From the NCBI GenBank assembly GCA_016282815.1, contig JAEELU010000039.1, positions 1-21,161 of the forward strand: a stretch of 21,161 nucleotides of DNA, in the 5' to 3' direction. Under the pieces are notes generated by a model that ran no database searches, was not told where the DNA came from, and saw only the letters and a list, made by a program, of their open reading frames with translations. Below, in pieces: positions 1-6,549 of the stretch (position 1 is its first letter; every line of letters starts with the position of its first letter). Source of the stretch: Acholeplasmatales bacterium. Its GTDB lineage: Bacteria; Bacillota_I; Bacilli_A; Acholeplasmatales; Anaeroplasmataceae. Made by a program: the position numbers and the translations under genes.

Positions 1-190
1 CATCTATATAGCATTTAGGCTCATCAACATTATCAGATAGCTCAACATCATTTAAAAATGCCTCTGCCTCTTCTTTAGTTGAGAATGATTTATACTTAGG
101 CTTATCTATAACAGATATTATCTTTTTTGCCTCATCCCATGATTCAAATATATTTTTATAATCAATTCCCTTTACTGCGTAATACTTCAT
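1..190 (-). CDS. rnhA: Ribonuclease HI family protein with N-terminal viroplasmin-like domain (partial, 3' end cut by window)
   Basis: Only the first 63 codons are in the window; the gene runs off the left edge. The protein begins MKYYAVKGIDYKNIF and contains YKSFSTKEEAEAF. This is the pattern of the RNase H1 N-terminal hybrid-binding (caulimovirus viroplasmin) domain, about 45 residues, which grips RNA/DNA hybrids. The segment ending CYID (residues 60-63) is where the catalytic RNase H fold would start, and Asp63 would be the first metal-binding carboxylate. Family role: cleaving RNA in RNA/DNA hybrids in the cytoplasm. The ATG has a GAGG ribosome site 6 nt upstream and lies one base after the mtnN stop, so it is the distal gene of the yggS operon. 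The catalytic domain itself is not visible, so a stand-alone viroplasmin protein remains possible. Confidence 0.82.
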   Translation of the reverse strand, partial: MKYYAVKGIDYKNIFESWDEAKKIISVIDKPKYKSFSTKEEAEAFLNDVELSDNVDEPKCYID

Positions 191-191
191 A

Positions 192-881
192 CTATCCCTC
201 AATGTTTTCAATTAGGCTTATACATATTTTAGCAGATTGCTTTGCCATCTCAGCTTCAAATTCTGTATAATTCTCATTTTGGTTTTCCTCACCAACTACA
301 TCAGAAATATATCTTAACACGATAAAATCTACTCCTGCCTTAGTCGCTACCTGAGCGATTGCACAGCCTTCCATTTCACAGGCAATAGGCTTTGAATCCT
401 TAATATTATCTAGCTTTTCTAGGCTTGTTACGAACTGATCTCCAGATGCGATTACGCCTTCCTTATAATCAATTTTATTTTTAATTAGGATACTCTTAGT
501 CATCGCGATAATAGCTGGATTAGTTAAAAATACCTTAGGCATATGTGGTACCTGCCCATAATCATAGCCAAATATTCTAATATCAAAATCATGCCAAATT
601 AAGCCTGATGCGATAACAACATCTCTATGCTTTACTCCAGGAAGTCCACCTGCAATACCAGTATTAATTACTAAATTAACATCAAATTCTGAAATTAATA
701 AAGCTGCAGCGCATCCTGCATTTACCTTACCAACACCTGATTCACAGATTACTATTTCATTATCATTTATATTTCCGATATAAAAGCTATAGCCAATTAG
801 GAATTCCTCCCTAACATTTTCCATTCTTTCAAGTATTAGCTCCATCTCAAGCCTCATAGCTCCAATAATTCCAATTTTCAT
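192..881 (-). CDS. mtnN: 5'-methylthioadenosine/S-adenosylhomocysteine nucleosidase
   Basis: This 229-residue protein has the usual length and motifs of the MTA/SAH nucleosidase family. It hydrolyses the adenine from methylthioadenosine and S-adenosylhomocysteine, the by-products of polyamine/quorum-signal synthesis and of methylation. Visible landmarks: MKIGIIGAM at the N-terminus with Glu12 (catalytic water position), the INTGIAGGL glycine loop at 72-80, the ACEMEGCAIAQV nucleoside-binding segment at 167-178 (Met170, Glu171) and the catalytic acid Asp194 in YISDVV. It is cytoplasmic, with no signal peptide. The ATG follows an AGGAGGT site that overlaps the end of ylmH, and its stop is one base from rnhA, so translational coupling is likely. 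In this window SAM-dependent QueA also makes adenine and methionine products, but nothing ties the two genes directly. Confidence 0.95.
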   Translation of the reverse strand: MKIGIIGAMRLEMELILERMENVREEFLIGYSFYIGNINDNEIVICESGVGKVNAGCAAALLISEFDVNLVINTGIAGGLPGVKHRDVVIASGLIWHDFDIRIFGYDYGQVPHMPKVFLTNPAIIAMTKSILIKNKIDYKEGVIASGDQFVTSLEKLDNIKDSKPIACEMEGCAIAQVATKAGVDFIVLRYISDVVGEENQNENYTEFEAEMAKQSAKICISLIENIEG

Positions 882-883
882 AG

Positions 884-1621
884 CTACCTCCTAATTAATA
901 CCTTTATTTTATTTCTACCACTTCTAGTATTACCTAGAAGATTTCCAACCTTAAATTTACCATAATGCCTTACATTAATTTCATCATCTTCACTTACATT
1001 ATAGCTAACATTCATATTTAGTACATGATTAACAAATACTAATCCTGATGTAATCATTTCTAAGGATTTAGATCTAGATAAATTATACACACCTGATATT
1101 ATTCCATCTAATCTATATGAGGATGTAAGTATTTCCTTTTCCTCATAATTAATTACATTTCTAATTTCATAATCTATCTTTTCTAGCTCTATCTTTGCTT
1201 TATTGATAAACTCAAGCTCATTAATAATAAATTTAGATATTTCCTCTGTACAAGCAAAATAAATATCCTTTTTATCATTAATAACAATATCACCTATTGT
1301 TTTTCTTTTAATACCTAAGCCCATAAGTGTACCTAGTACATGCCTATGCTCTATTTCATAATATCTCTTGTTATAATCAATTCTATATACATTGATTTTA
1401 AAATCATTATTATCTACATCATATAATGATAATAGATATCTATTTCTATCAGAATCAATTATTCCACCATATTTATAAAATGGTATTTTATTCCTATTAC
1501 ATAAATCCTCTAAAATACTACCCTCGTTATAATCTAAGAAATCATATAATACTACTCTTCCCTCTTCGACTCTTTTTATATCAGATAATATTTTCTTTTT
1601 AAAATCAATTAATTCGTCCAT
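884..1621 (-). CDS. ylmH: YlmH-family S4-domain RNA-binding protein
   Basis: This 245-residue protein matches the YlmH family (about 255 residues in Bacillus). The middle segment HVLGTLMGLGIKRKTIGDI (94-112) is the family hallmark, and a C-terminal S4 RNA-binding domain spans about 181-226 (LSRSKSLEMITSGLVFVN). YlmH homologues bind RNA and have been linked to ribosome-associated quality control and to the division/cell-wall cluster where the gene usually sits. The ATG is inside the 3' end of the yggS-type gene (13-bp overlap), with a GGAAG ribosome site, so the two are translated together. In most Bacillota sepF and ylmG lie between ylmE/yggS and ylmH; here they are absent. The role is inferred from the family. 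Confidence 0.9.
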   Translation of the reverse strand: MDELIDFKKKILSDIKRVEEGRVVLYDFLDYNEGSILEDLCNRNKIPFYKYGGIIDSDRNRYLLSLYDVDNNDFKINVYRIDYNKRYYEIEHRHVLGTLMGLGIKRKTIGDIVINDKKDIYFACTEEISKFIINELEFINKAKIELEKIDYEIRNVINYEEKEILTSSYRLDGIISGVYNLSRSKSLEMITSGLVFVNHVLNMNVSYNVSEDDEINVRHYGKFKVGNLLGNTRSGRNKIKVLIRR

Positions 1622-2247
1622 AGAATTCTTCCAAGCCTAATATGTGTAGCACCATTTTTAATAGCTATTTTATAATCATCACTCATACCCATAGATAAAT
1701 ACGGAATAGAAATATTAAATTTCTTTTCTAAATCATCTCTTAGTATTCTTAATTTATTAAACTGCTCATCTAAATCATCGTCATTATCATTTTTGATAGC
1801 CATCATCATTAAGCCTACAAGCTTAATCTTTTTATAATTTAATAATTCACTAACAAAATCATAAATATTATGATAATCTACACCATTCTTATTTTCCTCT
1901 AAATTAATAGATACCTCAATGAATGTATTTAATTCATTATCTCTATATTTTTCTATCATTTTGGCTAAATCAAGTGAATCTAAGGAATGTAGATAATCTA
2001 TCTTATTAATGATATCCTTACATTTATTTCTTTGTAGGTGTCCAATAAAATGCCAGCTTATATCCTTAGCATCCTTTAATTCCTCATACTTAGTTAGGAA
2101 GCTATCCACTCTATTTTCTCCAAAGTTCTTAATGTTGTGGTTATATAGATCCATCATTTCAGATGCTCCAACGTATTTTGTTGCAGCAACGATATTAACA
2201 TCTGATGGAATAGTTTTTATAAATTCATCGATATCTTTTCTTAGCAT
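1609..2247 (-). CDS. yggS: YggS/PROSC-family pyridoxal phosphate homeostasis protein (YlmE)
   Basis: This 212-residue alanine-racemase-fold protein carries the YggS/PLPBP signature. Lys24 in VAATKYVG is the expected Schiff-base lysine for PLP. Other family segments are NFGENRVDSF, WHFIGHLQRNK, the central FIEVSINLEENKNG and the C-terminal SMGMSDDY...HIRLG phosphate-binding region. It is a single-domain, cytoplasmic, non-enzymatic PLP carrier involved in vitamin B6 and amino-acid balance. It is slightly shorter than E. coli YggS (234) because the N-terminal helix is trimmed. It is the first gene of a four-gene minus-strand operon (then ylmH, mtnN, rnhA). The ATG follows GGTGAT by 7 nt, and a likely promoter -10 lies about 20 nt upstream. 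Family assignment is firm; the physiological role is from the family. Confidence 0.93.
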   Translation of the reverse strand: MLRKDIDEFIKTIPSDVNIVAATKYVGASEMMDLYNHNIKNFGENRVDSFLTKYEELKDAKDISWHFIGHLQRNKCKDIINKIDYLHSLDSLDLAKMIEKYRDNELNTFIEVSINLEENKNGVDYHNIYDFVSELLNYKKIKLVGLMMMAIKNDNDDDLDEQFNKLRILRDDLEKKFNISIPYLSMGMSDDYKIAIKNGATHIRLGRILWTN

Positions 2248-2264
2248 AAATAATCACCATTTAA

Positions 2265-2293
2265 ATTATAATATATAATTTATATTTTTTCAT
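2265..2293 (-). promoter_or_regulatory. Candidate promoter of the yggS operon
   Basis: On the minus strand a perfect TATAAT (plus 2265-2270) is preceded after 17 nt by ATGAAA (2288-2293), 4 of 6 matches to TTGACA. The predicted transcript would start near 2258, directly at the GGTGAT ribosome site, giving a very short leader. The -35 lies in the perfect dyad 2285-2303 just downstream of the ridA-side terminator. It is weakly supported because the region is almost all A and T. Confidence 0.4.
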
Positions 2294-2303
2294 TATGAAA
2301 AAA
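2285..2303. repeat. 19-bp perfect dyad upstream of yggS
   Basis: Arms TTTTTTCAT (2285-2293) and ATGAAAAAA (2295-2303) are exact reverse complements around a single T. It overlaps the T-tract of the neighbouring terminator and the putative -35 of the yggS promoter. It may be an operator, or simply a by-product of the A/T tracts. Confidence 0.5.
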
Positions 2304-2330
2304 AAGAAAAGGACTTTTAAATGGTCCTTT
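2298..2330 (-). terminator. Rho-independent terminator (minus strand)
   Basis: Stem arms 2308-2314 (AAAGGAC) and 2324-2330 (GTCCTTT) enclose a 9-nt loop. On the minus strand the stem is followed by TTTTC and a run of eight T (2298-2305). It is 178 nt beyond the ridA stop codon, unusually far for a simple gene end. It may therefore end a separate short transcript or act as an attenuator ahead of yggS. Confidence 0.8.
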
Positions 2331-2507
2331 CCAATTGGGAGAGTTATAAGTTCTTTCGAAATATTATCCGTCAATTAGGGAGTTTTTGACAAATACATTT
2401 CTAAGACACCTTTATTTTATCAATAGAAAATGTGTAAAATTTATGTGAATTATGTGAAATTGTGTGATTTATCAAAATGATATTACTATAATTTCCAAAT
2501 TGATAGA
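2331..2507. other. Gene-free intergenic stretch between ridA and the terminator
   Basis: No convincing reading frame is present on either strand. It contains two near-copies of CAATT(A)GGGAG exactly 40 nt apart (2332 and 2372), a CCAATTGG palindrome at 2331-2338, and a GTCAA/TTGAC inverted pair (2370-2374, 2386-2390). There is a possible minus-strand promoter (TTGTCA 2387-2392, 18-nt spacer, GATAAT 2363-2368) and a cluster of TGTG repeats from 2431 to 2466. The promoter would give a transcript of about 55 nt ending at the 2298 terminator, or a leader read through into yggS. Function unknown. Confidence 0.45.
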
Positions 2508-2876
2508 TTAAAGTGTCGAAACTATCTCTATTTCAATCAATGCATTTTTAGGTAAATTAGATACCTCTACTAGGCTTCTTGCAGGATTTGAAATGAAATA
2601 CTGTGAGTAGATTTCATTAATTAGTCCAAAATCACCAATATTTTTAACAAATACTGTAGTTTTTACTACCTTGCTATAGCTACTACCTGCAGCCTTTAGG
2701 ATTTCACCGATATTCTTGAATGCCTGATGTGCCTGTGATGCTATATCATTAGCTAGCTCACCAGTTTTTGGATCAATACCTAATTGTCCAGATGTATAAA
2801 TGAAATCACCTGCAATTATTCCCTGTGAATATGGTCCTATCGCCTTAGGAGCCTTATCTGTTTTAATTATTTCCAA
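2508..2876 (-). CDS. ridA: RidA family protein (reactive imine/enamine deaminase)
   Basis: A compact RidA/YjgF/YER057c protein of about 122 residues. It has the APKAIGPYSQGI motif, the YTSGQLGIDPKTGEL segment and the PARSLVEVSNLPKNALIEIE C-terminus, whose Arg contacts the carboxylate of the imine substrate in RidA. Family role: hydrolysing reactive 2-aminoacrylate and related enamines formed by PLP enzymes, in the cytoplasm as a trimer. Start choice: TTG at 2876 is 5 nt after GGTGA. The open frame extends to a GTG at 2885 and a TTG at 2888, but the promoter predicted just upstream would start RNA near 2892, leaving no ribosome site for those. It is transcribed alone between two terminators. 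The partner gene yggS, also concerned with PLP chemistry, is the next gene downstream. Confidence 0.92.
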   Translation of the reverse strand: MEIIKTDKAPKAIGPYSQGIIAGDFIYTSGQLGIDPKTGELANDIASQAHQAFKNIGEILKAAGSSYSKVVKTTVFVKNIGDFGLINEIYSQYFISNPARSLVEVSNLPKNALIEIEIVSTL

Positions 2877-2898
2877 AATTTTCACCAACCTTTAGATT

Positions 2899-2927
2899 AT
2901 TATAATACAAAAAAAAATATCGTTCAA
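2899..2927 (-). promoter_or_regulatory. ridA: Likely ridA promoter, -35 inside a terminator loop
   Basis: On the minus strand TATAAT (plus 2899-2904) is preceded after exactly 17 nt by TTGAAC (2922-2927, 4 of 6 matches). The -35 falls across the loop and inner stem of the upstream terminator, so terminator and promoter are interleaved. The predicted RNA start near 2892 leaves a leader of about 16 nt to the TTG start. Confidence 0.6.
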
Positions 2928-2937
2928 ACGATATTTT
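2909..2937 (-). terminator. Rho-independent terminator after the two small hypothetical genes
   Basis: Perfect 10-bp arms, AAAATATCGT (2914-2923) and ACGATATTTT (2928-2937), enclose a 4-nt loop. On the minus strand a run of nine T follows (2909-2917). It lies 10 nt beyond the stop at 2948 and separates that operon from ridA. Confidence 0.88.
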
Positions 2938-2947
2938 CTTTCAATTA

Positions 2948-3280
2948 TTACATTATGTAGCCTTCACACTTAGCTATTATTTGTCTGAAGTCAAAATCAT
3001 CAACACGGATTGCATATAATTTTTTGAAGCCCTGCTTGATTTGTCTTCCACTAGCAAGTAAAGGATATACTACATCACTGTAATAAGTCATTAATTGGTT
3101 CTTTCTTCCACTAGGTAATGTGTAATCCTTTAGTGAATCCATCATTATTTGAAGCTTGTCCCAATCCTTAACGTTCATGACCTTGTATTCATCCATTGTG
3201 CCTGGTTCATTAAATGTAAGCATCTGCTTTAAGTTTGGCAATAAAGATGAAATCATATGATTATAATAACTGTCCTGCAT
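2948..3280 (-). CDS. Conserved-looking small hypothetical protein (110 aa)
   Basis: I do not recognise a family. The 110-residue product begins MQDSYYNHMISSLLPNLKQML and is rich in Tyr, Met, Leu and Lys. It has no signal peptide, membrane segment or Cys-based metal motif (one Cys near the end). The central part, SGRKNQLMTYYSDVVYPLLASGRQIKQG, looks like amphipathic helices. It is likely a real gene: it has an AAGGAGAG ribosome site, sits 17 nt after the preceding gene and is followed at once by a strong terminator. It is co-transcribed with the 160-residue gene upstream, suggesting a shared job, possibly as a complex. Soluble and cytoplasmic by appearance. Confidence 0.8.
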   Translation of the reverse strand: MQDSYYNHMISSLLPNLKQMLTFNEPGTMDEYKVMNVKDWDKLQIMMDSLKDYTLPSGRKNQLMTYYSDVVYPLLASGRQIKQGFKKLYAIRVDDFDFRQIIAKCEGYIM

Positions 3281-3297
3281 AATCTCTCTCCTTAAAA

Positions 3298-3780
3298 TTA
3301 TCTAGTCGATTTATATAAACATATATCATATCTATTGTCTTCACCAATTAGGTTATAATATCTAATCGCAGTAGCGTAATCTCCATGAAGCTCATAAAGA
3401 TAAGCGTCCTTAGCAATACCATCATGGTCAGACATTGGTATTCTTTGAAATTTAACTAAATCAAATCTACCATATCTTAGTAAAGTTCTTTCAAGCCCTG
3501 TGAAGTATAAATCTCGATATTCCTTGTCTTCCTCGGTAGTATCAATTTCGTTTACCACGGATAGGCATCTAATTTTTTGATCCTCCCTAAGAGGCTCGTA
3601 GCCAAGCTCATCTAATAATAATTTATATACACATTCGTATATAAATTTTTCATCAGCATAGCTGTTTTCACTATTAGCCATCATATTGAAGGCTTCCATA
3701 TCCATAGTGAAGCATAAATCAATTGATTCTTTACTTTGAGTTCTAACGCCTAAAAGCTTAAGCATTGCTTCGATATCCAT
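3298..3780 (-). CDS. Hypothetical protein with a C-terminal TPR-like helical pair (160 aa)
   Basis: I do not recognise a family. The product is acidic, begins MDIEAMLKLLGVRTQ and is predicted soluble. The end, AYLYELHGDYATAIRYYNLIG, resembles one tetratricopeptide (TPR/Sel1-like) helix pair, hinting at protein-protein contact; that is inference. Start choice: the ATG at 3780 follows a GGGGTGGGG purine run by 6 nt. A GTG at 3792 is in frame but has no ribosome site before it. It is first of a two-gene unit with the 110-residue gene 17 nt downstream. A TGC-TAAAAT extended -10 lies about 45 nt upstream. Confidence 0.8.
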   Translation of the reverse strand: MDIEAMLKLLGVRTQSKESIDLCFTMDMEAFNMMANSENSYADEKFIYECVYKLLLDELGYEPLREDQKIRCLSVVNEIDTTEEDKEYRDLYFTGLERTLLRYGRFDLVKFQRIPMSDHDGIAKDAYLYELHGDYATAIRYYNLIGEDNRYDICLYKSTR

Positions 3781-3822
3781 TAATATCCCCACCCCAAAAC
3801 TAAAAAAACTTACTCAGCATAA

Positions 3823-3831
3823 ATTTTAGCA
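3823..3831 (-). promoter_or_regulatory. Candidate extended -10 promoter for the hypothetical pair
   Basis: On the minus strand TGCTAAAAT (plus 3823-3831) is an extended -10 element (TGN plus 5 of 6 to TATAAT). No clear -35 is seen. It would start RNA near 3816, 36 nt before the ATG. No terminator was found after tgt, so read-through is also possible. Confidence 0.4.
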
Positions 3832-3863
3832 CAAACAAATTCAAATTAAAAGGAAAATTTTTA

Positions 3864-4988
3864 TTATTTTTTATAGCCAAATTCTTTGAAGAATTCTTCC
3901 TTAAAATCTAGTAGTCTATCCTCACAAATAGCCTGTCTAATATTCTTCATTAAATTCTTTATAAAATATAAATTATGGTATGTTAATAATCTCATACCTA
4001 GGATTTCCTCACTCTTAACTAGGTGATTTAAATAACCCTTAGTGTATGTCTTACATACGAAACAATCACATTTAGGATCAAGTGGGCTTTTATCCTCTCT
4101 TAAAGCTTGATTCTTTACCTGAATCTTACCATAAGATGTGAATGCTGTTCCGTGACGTGCATTTCTTGATGGTAATACACAGTCAAACATATCTATTCCA
4201 TTCATTGAACCAACAATTAAATCATCAGGTGAGCCTACTCCCATTAAATATCTAGGCTTATCAGCTGGCATAATTGTTTTTAAATATTCAAGCATTTCAT
4301 ACATTTCCCTTTTTGACTCTCCAACGGATAAGCCACCGATTGAATAGCCTGGGAAGCCGATTTTTTCTAACTCATCAAGGCAGTGCTTTCTGATTTCCTT
4401 ATCTCCACCACCCTGAACGATTCCAAATAGAGCCTGAGTTTCAGGATTTTTATGAGCATCGAATCCTCTTTTTGCCCATCTAATTGTTCTATCAACACTC
4501 TTAAGCATATAATCTCTATCTGAATCAAATGGAGGGCATTCATCGAATGACATGATGATATCGGCACCTAAATTGTTTTGAATCTCTATTGATTTTTCGG
4601 GTGATAGGAATAGTTTTTCACCAGATTTATGATGACGGAATTCTACTCCCTCCTCTGTTATCTTTCTAATCTTAGATAAAGAGAAAACCTGGAATCCTCC
4701 ACTATCAGTAAGTAGAGCACCATCCCAGTTCATAAATCCTCTTATTCCACCGAAATCTCTAACAAGCTCATCTCCTGGCTGAAGCCATAGATGATAGGTA
4801 TTGCCTAATATAAGTCCATCAGATACTTCCTTTATTTCGCTTGGAATTAGAGTTTTTACTGTAGCCTTAGTTCCTACAGGCATAAATATTGGAGTTTCAA
4901 AGTCGCCATGTGGAGTATGTAAGATTCCATATCTCGCACCTGTTTGTTTACATGTATGCTTAAGCTCATACCAAACTGCTGGCTTCAT
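3864..4988 (-). CDS. tgt: Queuine/preQ1 tRNA-guanine transglycosylase
   Basis: A full-length 374-residue bacterial TGT, which swaps guanine-34 of GUN-anticodon tRNAs for preQ1 in queuosine synthesis. Motifs: DSGGFQVFSL at 95-104 (catalytic/base-binding Asp95), FGIVQGG at 188-194, IGGLSVGE at 217-224, the nucleophile Asp269 in MFDCVLPSRNARHG, and the zinc site Cys307, Cys309, Cys312 and His338. All key residues are present, so the enzyme should be active. Its ATG overlaps the ppiB stop by one base (TAATG), with an AAGGAGA ribosome site. QueA, the next enzyme of the pathway, is two genes upstream in the same operon. Upstream preQ1-making genes (queC-F) are not in the window; precursor could be made elsewhere or salvaged. 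Confidence 0.98.
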   Translation of the reverse strand: MKPAVWYELKHTCKQTGARYGILHTPHGDFETPIFMPVGTKATVKTLIPSEIKEVSDGLILGNTYHLWLQPGDELVRDFGGIRGFMNWDGALLTDSGGFQVFSLSKIRKITEEGVEFRHHKSGEKLFLSPEKSIEIQNNLGADIIMSFDECPPFDSDRDYMLKSVDRTIRWAKRGFDAHKNPETQALFGIVQGGGDKEIRKHCLDELEKIGFPGYSIGGLSVGESKREMYEMLEYLKTIMPADKPRYLMGVGSPDDLIVGSMNGIDMFDCVLPSRNARHGTAFTSYGKIQVKNQALREDKSPLDPKCDCFVCKTYTKGYLNHLVKSEEILGMRLLTYHNLYFIKNLMKNIRQAICEDRLLDFKEEFFKEFGYKK

Positions 4989-5503
4989 TATATTCTCCTT
5001 ATTGAAACGATTCTAACTGGGTTAAGTGGCTTATTTCTGTGGTCAGTTTCAACCTTAACGATTTTATCAACTACCTCGATACCCTTTGTAACAACACCAA
5101 ATGCTGCATAATCACCATCTAGATGTGGAGAATCCTTATGCATAATAAAGAATTGGCTTGATGCACTATTTGGCATATTAGTTCTTGCCATAGAGATTAC
5201 TCCTCTTGAGTGCTTTAAATAATTCTCTACACCATTAGATAGGAATTCTCCCTTAATAGTCTTATCAGAACCACCGATTCCGATACCCTTAGGGTCACCA
5301 CCCTGAATCATAAAGCCTTCGATAACTCTATGGAAAATTATTCCATCATAGAATTCCTTATCAACAAGGCTTAGAAAATTCTCAACTGTAATCTTGGCAG
5401 TTTCAGGAAATAGCTCAACCTCCATCTTGCCATAATCACCCATATCAATTAAAACCTTTGGGTTCTTTTCATTTAAATAATCTTTGTAATCCTTAAATTG
5501 CAT
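4988..5503 (-). CDS. ppiB: Cyclophilin-type peptidyl-prolyl cis-trans isomerase
   Basis: A 171-residue cyclophilin. The catalytic Arg59 lies in FHRV (57-60), with FMIQGGD at 64-70 (substrate-binding Met/Gln), ISMARTNMPNSASSQFFI at about 103-120 and the LDGDYAAFG loop at 128-136. It catalyses Xaa-Pro isomerisation in protein folding. No signal peptide or lipobox is seen, so it is cytoplasmic, with a short charged N-terminal extension of about 15 residues. It is inserted between queA (17-nt spacer, strong AAAAGGAGAG site) and tgt (1-base overlap), which are usually adjacent in Bacillota. Its presence there is likely operonic convenience rather than a pathway link. Confidence 0.96.
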   Translation of the reverse strand: MQFKDYKDYLNEKNPKVLIDMGDYGKMEVELFPETAKITVENFLSLVDKEFYDGIIFHRVIEGFMIQGGDPKGIGIGGSDKTIKGEFLSNGVENYLKHSRGVISMARTNMPNSASSQFFIMHKDSPHLDGDYAAFGVVTKGIEVVDKIVKVETDHRNKPLNPVRIVSIRRI

Positions 5504-5520
5504 ATTAACTCTCTCCTTTT

Positions 5521-6549
5521 CTATTTTATAAACATCGCATCACCGAATGAGAAGAAACGATATTTTTCTTCTACGGCATGCTTATATGCATCTAATATAA
5601 ATTCTCTACCTGCAAGTGCAGAAACAAGCATAATTAATGTAGATTTAGGTAAATGGAAATTAGTAATTAAAGCATCGATTGCTTTAAATTTATATCCTGG
5701 ATAAATGAAGATACTTGTATTATCACATTTAGCAGTAAATCCCTTACCCTCCTCATAATTAGATTCAAGTGTTCTTGTTGAGGTTGTACCTATAGAAATA
5801 ATTCTTTTACCGCTTTCCTTTGCCTTATTAAGTCTATTTGCGGCATCCTCACTAATTTCATAATATTCTGTATGCATTATATGGTTAGTTAAATCATCCT
5901 CATTTACTGGTCTAAATGTTCCTAATCCAACATGTAATGTAACATATATAATTTCTACACCCTTAGCCTTTATTCTATCTAAAAGCTCAGTAGTGAAATG
6001 TAAGCCTGCAGTAGGTGCGGCAGCGGATCCTGGATTTTTAGCATATACTGTTTGATATCTATCCTTATCCTTTAGCTTTTCATGGATATATGGTGGTAGT
6101 GGCATTTCACCTAATACATCAAGTATTTCAACCAATATACCATCGTATATTAATTTAAAATGACAAATACCCATATCCATTAGCTTAATACATTCTGCCT
6201 TTAATCTTCCATCACCGAAGGAAATAATAGTTCCAAGCTTAACCCTCTTTTGTGGTTTGGCAAGGCACTCCCAAACATTATCTCCTAAATCCTTTAATAA
6301 TAAAACCTCAATTAATGCATTAGTATCCTCCTTATGGCCATATAGCCTTGCAGGAATAACCTTTGTATCATTTAATACTAATACATCATTACTATCTAAA
6401 TAATCGATAAAATCACCAAATACCTTATCCTCATATGTTTTAGTTTTTCTATCTAACACAAGTAATCTTGAATTTGTTCTATTAGTAAGAGGTGTTTGAG
6501 CGATTAGCTCCTCTGGTAGATAATAATCAAAATCACTAGTTTTTATCAT
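5521..6549 (-). CDS. queA: S-adenosylmethionine:tRNA ribosyltransferase-isomerase
   Basis: A full-length 342-residue QueA. It transfers and isomerises the ribosyl group of SAM onto preQ1-tRNA to make epoxyqueuosine-tRNA. Family segments, in order: YYLPEELIAQTPL (9-21), LVLNDTKVIPARLYG (57-71), YAKNPGSAAAPTAGLHF (169-185), LHVGLGTFRPV (205-215), IGTTSTRTLE in the C-terminal third and TNFHLPKSTLIMLVSALAG near the end. Its ATG overlaps the ruvB stop in an ATGA junction, so translation is coupled. It works with Tgt, encoded two genes downstream. Confidence 0.98.
   Translation of the reverse strand: MIKTSDFDYYLPEELIAQTPLTNRTNSRLLVLDRKTKTYEDKVFGDFIDYLDSNDVLVLNDTKVIPARLYGHKEDTNALIEVLLLKDLGDNVWECLAKPQKRVKLGTIISFGDGRLKAECIKLMDMGICHFKLIYDGILVEILDVLGEMPLPPYIHEKLKDKDRYQTVYAKNPGSAAAPTAGLHFTTELLDRIKAKGVEIIYVTLHVGLGTFRPVNEDDLTNHIMHTEYYEISEDAANRLNKAKESGKRIISIGTTSTRTLESNYEEGKGFTAKCDNTSIFIYPGYKFKAIDALITNFHLPKSTLIMLVSALAGREFILDAYKHAVEEKYRFFSFGDAMFIK

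Noticed and set aside
2009..2278. Plus-strand open frame of 89 codons opposite the yggS gene
   Set aside because: It is the antisense shadow of a confident gene, has a Leu/Ser/Ile-rich composition typical of such shadows, and no ribosome site.
2298..2392. SAM or SAH riboswitch ahead of the mtnN-containing operon
   Set aside because: Only about 25 nt precede the terminator stem in the candidate leader, too short for those aptamers, and no aptamer core was recognised.
2331..2507. Chromosomal origin or DnaA-box cluster
   Set aside because: No TTATCCACA-type boxes and no dnaA/dnaN nearby; the TGTG repeats do not match the consensus.
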